DNA from: Streptomyces flavofungini
GTDB taxonomy: Bacteria; Actinomycetota; Actinomycetes; Streptomycetales; Streptomycetaceae
Reading direction: 5' to 3'
Length of the DNA: 64,000 nucleotides
Assembly (NCBI RefSeq): GCF_014650815.1
Contig: NZ_BMVR01000009.1
Coordinates: 186,001 to 250,000, forward strand
Shown here in pieces: positions 58,806 to 64,000 of this stretch (position 1 is its first letter; every line of letters begins with the position of its first letter). Under the pieces are notes generated by a model that saw nothing but the letters and a program-made list of their open reading frames with translations, was not told where the DNA came from and searched no databases. The position numbers were made by a program, and so were the translations under genes.

Positions 58806-61259
58806 TCAGGCCGTCGGAGCGTCCTTCAGGAGCGTGGTGAGGAGGCGGACTGCGCCGCGTTTGTGCAGGGGTTCGTTGCCGTTGCCGCACTTGGGGGACT
58901 GGATGCAGGAGGGGCAGCCGGCCTCGCACTCGCAGGAGGCGATGGCCTGTCGGGTGGCCGTGAGCCAGGCGCGGGCGGTGTGGAAGGCGCGCTCGGCGAA
59001 TCCGGCGCCGCCGGGGTGGCCGTCGTAGACGAAGACCGTCGGCAGCAGGGTGTCCGGGTGCAGCGGCACGGAGACGCCGCCGATGTCCCAGCGGTCGCAG
59101 GTGGCGAAGAGGGGCAGCATGCCGATGGAGGCGTGTTCGGCGGCGTGCAGGGCGCCGCCGAGGATCTCCGGGTTGACGCGGGCGGCGTCGAGTTGGTCCT
59201 CGGTGACCGTCCACCACACCGCGCGGGTGCGCAGGGTGCGGGGCGGCAGGTCGAGCTTGGTCTCGCCCAGGACCTCGCCGGTGATGAGCTTGCGGCGCAG
59301 GAAGGAGACGACCTGGTTGGTGACCTCGACGGAGCCGTAGCAGAGGCGGCCGGGGCCCCACGGGATCTCGGTGTCGGTGTCGAGGACGGAGATGGCGGTG
59401 GTGTCGCGGGCGGTGGTCGAGTACGGCGGGACGGCCTCCTCGACGAGGGCGACGGAGTCGTCGAGGTCCAGGCTGCGGACGAGATACGTACGGCCCTGGT
59501 GGAGGTGGACCGCGCCCTCGTGGACGGTCGTGTGGGCGGCGGAGGCGTCGACGGTGCCGAGCAGGCGGCCGGTGCCCTCCTCGACGACCTGTACGGGCCG
59601 GCCGCCCTCGCCGCGGATGTCCGTGAGGTCGGCGGCGCGCTCGCGGCGGGTCCAGTGCCAGGCCTTCGTACGGCGCCGCAGCAGCTTCGCGGCCTCCAAC
59701 TGCGGCAGCAGTTCCTCGGTGGCCGGGCCGAAGAGCTTCAAGTCGTCGTCGGTGAGCGGGATCTCCGCGGCGGCGGCGCACAGGTGGGGCGCGAGGACGT
59801 ACGGGTTGTCGGGGTCGAGGACGGTGGACTCGACGGGCTGGTCGAAGAGGGCCTCGGGGTGGTGGACGAGATAGGTGTCCAGCGGGTCGTCGCGGGCGAC
59901 GAGGACCGCGAGCGCGCCCTGGCCGGAGCGCCCGGCGCGGCCCGCCTGCTGCCAGAGGGAGGCGCGGGTGCCGGGGTAGCCGGCGATGAGGACGGCGTCC
60001 AGGCCCGATACGTCGATGCCGAGTTCGAGGGCGGTGGTGGCGGCGAGGCCGAGGAGTTCGCCGGAGTGCAGGGCCTGTTCCAGGGCGCGGCGCTCCTCGG
60101 GGAGATAGCCGCCGCGGTAGGCGGCCACGCGCCGGGCGAGGGAGCGGTCGACCTCGGCGAGGCGTTCCTGGGCGATGACGGAGATGAGTTCGGCGCCGCG
60201 CCGGGAGCGTACGAAGGCGACGGAGCGGACGCCCTGGACGGTCAGGTCGGTCAGCAGTTCGGCGGTCTCGGCGGTGGCGGTGCGGCGGACCGGGGCGCCC
60301 TTCTCGCCGTGGAGTTCGGTGAGCGGCGGTTCCCAGAGGGCGAAGACGACCTCGCCGCGGGGTGAGGCGTCGTCGGCGACCTCGGTGACCGGAAGGCCGG
60401 TGAGGCGTTCGGCGGCCAGGGCCGGTTCGGCGGCCGTGGCGGAGGCGAGGAGGAAGACGGGGTCGGAGCCGTAGCGGGCGCACAAGCGGCGCAGCCGGCG
60501 CAGGACTTGGGCGACGTGGGAGCCGAAGACGCCGCGGTAGGTGTGGCACTCGTCGATGACGACATAGCGCAGGGGGCGCAGGAAGGAGGACCAGCGGGGG
60601 TGGGACGGGAGGATGCCGCGGTGCAGCATGTCGGGGTTGGTCAGGACGTAGTTGGCGTACTGACGTACCCACTCGCGTTCCTCGACGGGGGTGTCGCCGT
60701 CGTAGACAGCGGGTCGCACGGCTGTGCCCAGGGGCGCGGCCAGGGCGCGGACGGAGCGGCGCTGGTCGGCGGCGAGAGCCTTGGTGGGGGCGAGGTACAG
60801 GGCGGTGGTGCCGCGGCCGTTGGGGGCCTCGGAGCCGTCGAGCAGCGCCGACAGGACGGGTGTGAGATATGCCAATGACTTGCCGGACGCGGTGCCGGTC
60901 GCGACGACGACGGACTCGCCGTCCAGCGCGTGTTCGGCGGCCCGTGCCTGGTGGGCCCACGGGTGATCGATTCCGGCCGACTGTACGGCGGCGACCACCT
61001 CCGCACGGATGCGATGGGGCCAGACCGCATAACGGGCCGCACGTGGGGGCAGGTGCTCCGTATGAGTGACGCGTGCAGCCCGGCTCGGCCCCGTGGTCAG
61101 CCGGTCCAGGGCCGACTGCGGGGAGAGCTGTGCCGGGGTGTCCCGTGAGGGTCTTCCGGTGGGAGAAAAGTTGGCCATCGGCACCGAGTGTGTCACCGGC
61201 GGGATGGACAATGGTCCGAAGGCGTCGTGCACGCCTGCCGGTAAGTGATTGAATGCCAT
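58806..61259 (-). CDS. DEAD/DEAH-box helicase with DUF1998 domain (MrfA/YprA-like)
   Basis: An 817-residue SF2 helicase. It has motif I TGTASGKSLAYL, Ia APTKALAAD, II DECH, III SAT, IV-VI including GYPGTRASLWQQAGRAGRSGQ, and a C-terminal DUF1998 region with a four-Cys metal site CECEAGCPSCIQSPKC. This is the YprA/MrfA family involved in DNA repair of crosslinks. The ATG at 61259 (MAFNHLPAG) is preferred as the start I recall from relatives; it puts a rare TTA codon at position 6. Starts at 61184 or 61178 would exclude it. Divergent from bldG. Confidence 0.92.
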   Translation of the reverse strand: MAFNHLPAGVHDAFGPLSIPPVTHSVPMANFSPTGRPSRDTPAQLSPQSALDRLTTGPSRAARVTHTEHLPPRAARYAVWPHRIRAEVVAAVQSAGIDHPWAHQARAAEHALDGESVVVATGTASGKSLAYLTPVLSALLDGSEAPNGRGTTALYLAPTKALAADQRRSVRALAAPLGTAVRPAVYDGDTPVEEREWVRQYANYVLTNPDMLHRGILPSHPRWSSFLRPLRYVVIDECHTYRGVFGSHVAQVLRRLRRLCARYGSDPVFLLASATAAEPALAAERLTGLPVTEVADDASPRGEVVFALWEPPLTELHGEKGAPVRRTATAETAELLTDLTVQGVRSVAFVRSRRGAELISVIAQERLAEVDRSLARRVAAYRGGYLPEERRALEQALHSGELLGLAATTALELGIDVSGLDAVLIAGYPGTRASLWQQAGRAGRSGQGALAVLVARDDPLDTYLVHHPEALFDQPVESTVLDPDNPYVLAPHLCAAAAEIPLTDDDLKLFGPATEELLPQLEAAKLLRRRTKAWHWTRRERAADLTDIRGEGGRPVQVVEEGTGRLLGTVDASAAHTTVHEGAVHLHQGRTYLVRSLDLDDSVALVEEAVPPYSTTARDTTAISVLDTDTEIPWGPGRLCYGSVEVTNQVVSFLRRKLITGEVLGETKLDLPPRTLRTRAVWWTVTEDQLDAARVNPEILGGALHAAEHASIGMLPLFATCDRWDIGGVSVPLHPDTLLPTVFVYDGHPGGAGFAERAFHTARAWLTATRQAIASCECEAGCPSCIQSPKCGNGNEPLHKRGAVRLLTTLLKDAPTA

Positions 61260-61340
61260 CGCGGCTGGCGATCCGTCCCGAGGGCGTGGGCCGAGGTGTC
61301 CCGAGGGGCGACCGCTCGATAGCAAGGTGCTGGAGGATCC

Positions 61341-61682
61341 GTGGACCTGTCTCTGTCGACCCGTACCGTCGGCGATCGTACGGTCGTCGAGGTCGGTGGC
61401 GAAATCGATGTTTATACCGCGCCCAAGCTGCGCGAGCAGTTGGTCGAGTTGGTGAACGACGGCAGTTTCCATCTGGTCGTCGACATGGAGCGAGTGGACT
61501 TTCTCGACTCCACCGGACTCGGCGTGCTGGTCGGTGGCCTGAAGCGGGTGCGTGCCCATGAGGGCTCGCTCCGCCTGGTCTGCAACCAGGAGCGCATTCT
61601 CAAGATCTTCCGTATCACCGGTCTGACCGAGGTGTTCCCGATCCACACCTCGGTCGATGAAGCGGTCGCGGCCACCGACTGA
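61341..61682 (+). CDS. bldG: BldG, anti-sigma factor antagonist
   Basis: A 113-residue STAS protein matching Streptomyces BldG, which is needed for aerial growth and antibiotic production. It has EIDVYTAPKLREQL and the phosphorylation loop VDFLDSTGLGVLVGG, with Ser57 the phosphorylated residue. GTG start. It is followed at 138 bp by its usual partner gene, an RsbW-like kinase. In this context BldG is controlled by phosphorylation and acts on several anti-sigma factors. Contrast the STAS protein at 4286-4651, which lacks the Ser. Confidence 0.97.
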   Translation: MDLSLSTRTVGDRTVVEVGGEIDVYTAPKLREQLVELVNDGSFHLVVDMERVDFLDSTGLGVLVGGLKRVRAHEGSLRLVCNQERILKIFRITGLTEVFPIHTSVDEAVAATD

Positions 61683-61759
61683 TCCGGTTGCCCGGCGCTG
61701 GCCGGGCGCCCCGGGACCCGTCCCGGGGTTCCGGGCTATGGCCCGGAGTGGCAGTACGG

Positions 61760-61790
61760 CAGGGGGCCGGGCCGACGGCCGGGCCCCCTG
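61760..61790 (+). terminator. Hairpin downstream of bldG
   Basis: CAGGGGGCC...GGCCCCCTG with an inner GGCC/GGCC stem and one G-G mismatch, loop GAC. It sits 30 bp before the RsbW-like gene and could attenuate read-through, fitting separate bldG and longer bldG-partner transcripts. Confidence 0.6.
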
Positions 61791-61820
61791 ACAGCACGCG
61801 TGTATGTCCGAGGGGGATGC

Positions 61821-62246
61821 ATGGCCACCGTTGAACTCCGCTTCAGCGCGCTGCCCGAGCACGTCCGGACCGCCCGTCTGGTGGCGGCCGCGGTCGCGCG
61901 CAGGGCGGGTGTGGACGAGGCGGTCCTCGACGAGGTCAGGCTCGCGGTCGGCGAGGCCTGCACCCGTGCCGTCGGGCTGCATCAGGCCGCCGCCATTCCC
62001 GCGCCGGTGCGGGTCGCGCTGGTCGAGGAGGAGAAGCAGTTCTCCATCGAAGTCGGTGATGAGGCTCCGCGTTCCGCGCCCGGGGAGCGGGTGCCGGGTG
62101 CTCCGCCCGGATCCGGGGAGGATCTTGAGGCTGAGGGCGAGGACGAGATGGGTCTCGCGGTCATCAGTGGACTTGTGGACGACGTCGAAGTGACCGCCGG
62201 GGAGAACGGTGGGTCGATTCGGATGACGTGGCCCACGACGGCCTGA
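61821..62246 (+). CDS. RsbW-like anti-sigma factor / GHKL kinase domain protein
   Basis: A 141-residue single GHKL-type ATPase domain. The first part (VRTARLVAAAVARRAGV) and the N-box-like DEVRLAVGEACTRAV are recognisable, with the G-box region MGLAVISGLVDDVEV near the end. An acidic insert (GEDLEAEGEDEM) sits just before it. It is the gene that follows bldG in Streptomyces and is the presumed anti-sigma partner. AGGGGG precedes the ATG at 61821. Whether it has kinase activity on BldG is not certain. Confidence 0.88.
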   Translation: MATVELRFSALPEHVRTARLVAAAVARRAGVDEAVLDEVRLAVGEACTRAVGLHQAAAIPAPVRVALVEEEKQFSIEVGDEAPRSAPGERVPGAPPGSGEDLEAEGEDEMGLAVISGLVDDVEVTAGENGGSIRMTWPTTA

Positions 62247-62278
62247 CGTTCCACGTCGGCCCGCTGCCTGCGACGGCC

Positions 62279-62424
62279 TGAGGCCCCGCGACGGCCCGAC
62301 GCTTCATGACGGTCTGAGGCCCCGCGACGGCCCGACGCTTCATGACGGTCTGACGCCCCGCGACGGCCCGACGCTCCATGACGGCCTGAGGCCCTACGAC
62401 GGCCTGGGCCCACGACGGTCTGAC
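62279..62424. repeat. 36-bp tandem repeat with 18-bp subrepeat
   Basis: Three complete 36-bp units start at 62279, 62315 and 62351, with a decayed fourth from 62387. Each has two related 18-bp halves built on a GACGGCC(T/C)GA core. There are no spacers, so it is not a CRISPR. It begins about 33 bp after the RsbW-like stop. On either strand it would encode a 12-residue repeat, but no start or continuous gene supports translation. Confidence 0.8.
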
Positions 62425-63098
62425 TCTCAGCGCGGCCTGCGGTCGCCTCGCGTAGCTGCTCGCCCCGGCTTGTCGCCGGGACCCCTGCCTTCGGCGTGCG
62501 CCGGGGGCTTTTCGCTTCCCCGCCCCGCCCGCCCCGTCCCGGGGCTTCGCCCTGCCCCGTCCCGCCCCCGCGTGGGCCTGGCCGGGCCGCTCCGCCACCC
62601 CCGCGCCGCCTCTCCTATGGGGCTTCGCCCCTTGCCCGCGCTGTCGGCGCCGCCCCGAGCCTCGTCCTCAAACGCCGGACGGGCGGGAGGGGCGCATCCT
62701 GCCGAACGTCGGCCACCGACCAGGCCAACCGGCCGACGCCCGCACGCGGCGCGCCCCACGGCCTGAAGCGACACCGACGAGGTCGAGGGTGTCGGGTGAG
62801 GCCGATGGGGCGTGCGAGGCCGAGGAGTGTTCGGTTATCGGGGCGGGGATTCGGGGTTTGGATTGTGTTATTAGTGAATCGAGGGGTGTGAACTCCCGTG
62901 ATCAAGACAGGAACTCGGCGTCAGCGGTGGCGTCAATGCTTTTGAAGCATTACCGCTTTCGGGGTCAATCCAGCGGCGCGATCATTTGCGGACACGCACT
63001 CCCGCGCCAATTCCGTTTGCGGCGCACTGTTTTGATCAGGTTCAGCTCCCTACAATCCGTCCACATCTTGAGCTCAGCCCAAGCGTCAAGGAGGACGA
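62425..63098. other. Intergenic region before the pyrophosphatase gene
   Basis: About 670 bp. It has a GC-rich section with a TCAAACGCCGGACGGGC sequence (about 62668-62685) that is a common dispersed repeat of Streptomyces genomes, then a lower-GC part (62840-63060) that probably holds the hppA promoter. No gene is convincing on either strand. Confidence 0.5.
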
Positions 63099-64000
63099 AT
63101 GGCGGGGCTTTCTACCCCTCATCAGCTCGACCACCCCTCAACCCTCGCGGCAGCGGTACTGACCGACGACAACCGGCTCATCGTGATGGTGATCGCGGCC
63201 GTCGCGGTCGCGGCGCTCGTGCTCGCCTGGGTCCTGGTGCGCCAGGTCCTCGCGGCAGGCGAGGGCACCGACAGCATGAAGAAGATCGCGGCGGCGGTCC
63301 AGGAAGGCGCGAATGCCTATCTGGGACGACAGATGCGCACCCTCGGCGTATTCGCCGTCGTGGTGTTCTTCCTGCTCATGCTGTTGCCCGCGGACGACTG
63401 GAATCAGCGGGCCGGCCGTTCGATCTTCTTCTTGATCGGCGCGGCCTTCTCGGCGACCACCGGCTATATCGGTATGTGGCTCGCCGTACGCAGCAATGTG
63501 CGCGTGGCCGCGGCCGCGCGGGAAGCGACCCCGGCGGAAGGCGAGCCGGAAAAGGATCTCACCGCCGTCTCGCACAAAGCCATGAAGATCGCTTTCCGTA
63601 CGGGCGGCGTCGTCGGCATGTTCACGGTGGGGCTCGGTCTGCTCGGCGCCTCCTGTGTGGTGCTCGTGTACGCGGCCGACGCCCCCAAGGTCCTCGAGGG
63701 CTTCGGCCTCGGGGCCGCACTGATCGCGATGTTCATGCGTGTCGGAGGCGGCATCTTCACCAAGGCCGCCGACGTCGGCGCCGACCTGGTCGGCAAGGTC
63801 GAACAGGGCATTCCGGAGGACGATCCGCGCAATGCCGCGACCATCGCCGACAACGTGGGCGACAACGTCGGCGACTGCGCGGGGATGGCAGCCGACCTCT
63901 TCGAGTCGTACGCCGTCACGCTCGTCGCCGCGCTGATCCTCGGCAAGGCGGCGTTCGGCGACGCCGGACTCGCGTTCCCGCTGATCGTGCCCGCGATCGG
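63099..64000 (+). CDS. hppA: Membrane-bound H+-translocating pyrophosphatase, 5' part
   Basis: The first 300 residues of a K+-stimulated or -independent membrane pyrophosphatase. ATG at 63099 follows AAGGAGG. Helices are present at about 27-50, 85-105, 110-130 and so on. The PPi/Mg site is visible in DVGADLVGKVEQGIPEDDPRN and in DNVGDNVGDCAGMAADLFESY. These enzymes couple PPi hydrolysis to proton export. The region that distinguishes K+-dependent from independent types is beyond the window. Runs off the right end. Confidence 0.95.
   Translation, partial: MAGLSTPHQLDHPSTLAAAVLTDDNRLIVMVIAAVAVAALVLAWVLVRQVLAAGEGTDSMKKIAAAVQEGANAYLGRQMRTLGVFAVVVFFLLMLLPADDWNQRAGRSIFFLIGAAFSATTGYIGMWLAVRSNVRVAAAAREATPAEGEPEKDLTAVSHKAMKIAFRTGGVVGMFTVGLGLLGASCVVLVYAADAPKVLEGFGLGAALIAMFMRVGGGIFTKAADVGADLVGKVEQGIPEDDPRNAATIADNVGDNVGDCAGMAADLFESYAVTLVAALILGKAAFGDAGLAFPLIVPAI

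Noticed and set aside
62279..62424. CRISPR array
   Set aside because: The 36-bp units are directly adjacent with no spacers, and no cas genes are present.

Overview
This is a high-GC actinobacterial chromosome segment, almost certainly Streptomyces. Codons strongly favour G or C at the third position, GTG starts and ATGA stop/start overlaps are common, and the right half carries developmental and housekeeping loci I recognise from Streptomyces: wblA, crp, nth, acs, a Tad-pilus-type operon, bldG with its neighbouring anti-sigma-like gene, and an H+-pyrophosphatase. Species is not claimed. Gene identities rest on reading translated sequence and motifs, without database searches.

Left part (1-5.6 kb): a truncated secreted alpha/beta hydrolase, a small DUF4190-type membrane protein, a two-component system (sensor kinase overlapping a LuxR-type regulator), a STAS protein lacking the phosphorylatable serine, and a DUF5994 protein.

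Genomic island (5.66-23.55 kb): a 63-bp exact direct repeat (5601-5663 and 23490-23552), made of the 3' half of tRNA-Pro(CGG) and its downstream sequence, brackets about 17.9 kb. The intact tRNA is on the right and a 42-bp remnant on the left. This is the usual scar of site-specific integration into a tRNA 3' end, but no integrase is visible inside. The island holds a compact, apparently complete biosynthetic locus. A 20-residue peptide gene with a perfect ribosome-binding site is followed by a UUCG-loop hairpin and a 12-gene run on the minus strand: M16 peptidase, GNAT-like protein, NTP_transf_5-type nucleotidyltransferase, ABC ATPase, two ABC-2 permeases, adenylate-kinase-like NMP kinase, histidine phosphatase, radical SAM enzyme, PEP-synthase/PPDK-like phosphotransferase, DUF89 phosphatase and MazG-like hydrolase. 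A JmjC/cupin oxygenase, an HTH-only LuxR regulator overlapping a 58-aa secreted peptide, and a large SARP-NB-ARC-TPR regulator complete it. I infer a peptide-derived natural product (RiPP-like) pathway rich in phosphate and nucleotide chemistry that matches no class I know. This is the most interesting part of the window.

Core region (23.5-64 kb): tRNA-Pro, metallophosphoesterase, YqeY-like protein, class A penicillin-binding protein, wblA, two ArsA-type ATPases, a DUF4177 protein, RidA, Nudix, metallo-beta-lactamase-fold protein, a nucleotidyltransferase, crp with a matching Crp site upstream, nth, a CoA-pyrophosphatase-type Nudix, a MarP-like membrane serine protease, an epoxide-hydrolase-like protein, a holin-family protein, nhaA, acs, a SulP-carbonic anhydrase fusion, a polysaccharide-deacetylase-like lipoprotein, a ParA/CooC-like ATPase, a degenerate Fic protein, a probable 6S-like RNA, a HAD phosphatase, the Tad operon (CpaE, CpaF, TadB, TadC, Flp, TadE, TadG-like), a DUF1998 helicase, bldG, an RsbW-like kinase and the start of a membrane pyrophosphatase.

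Most of the very long open frames on the strands opposite these genes are high-GC artefacts and were left out.
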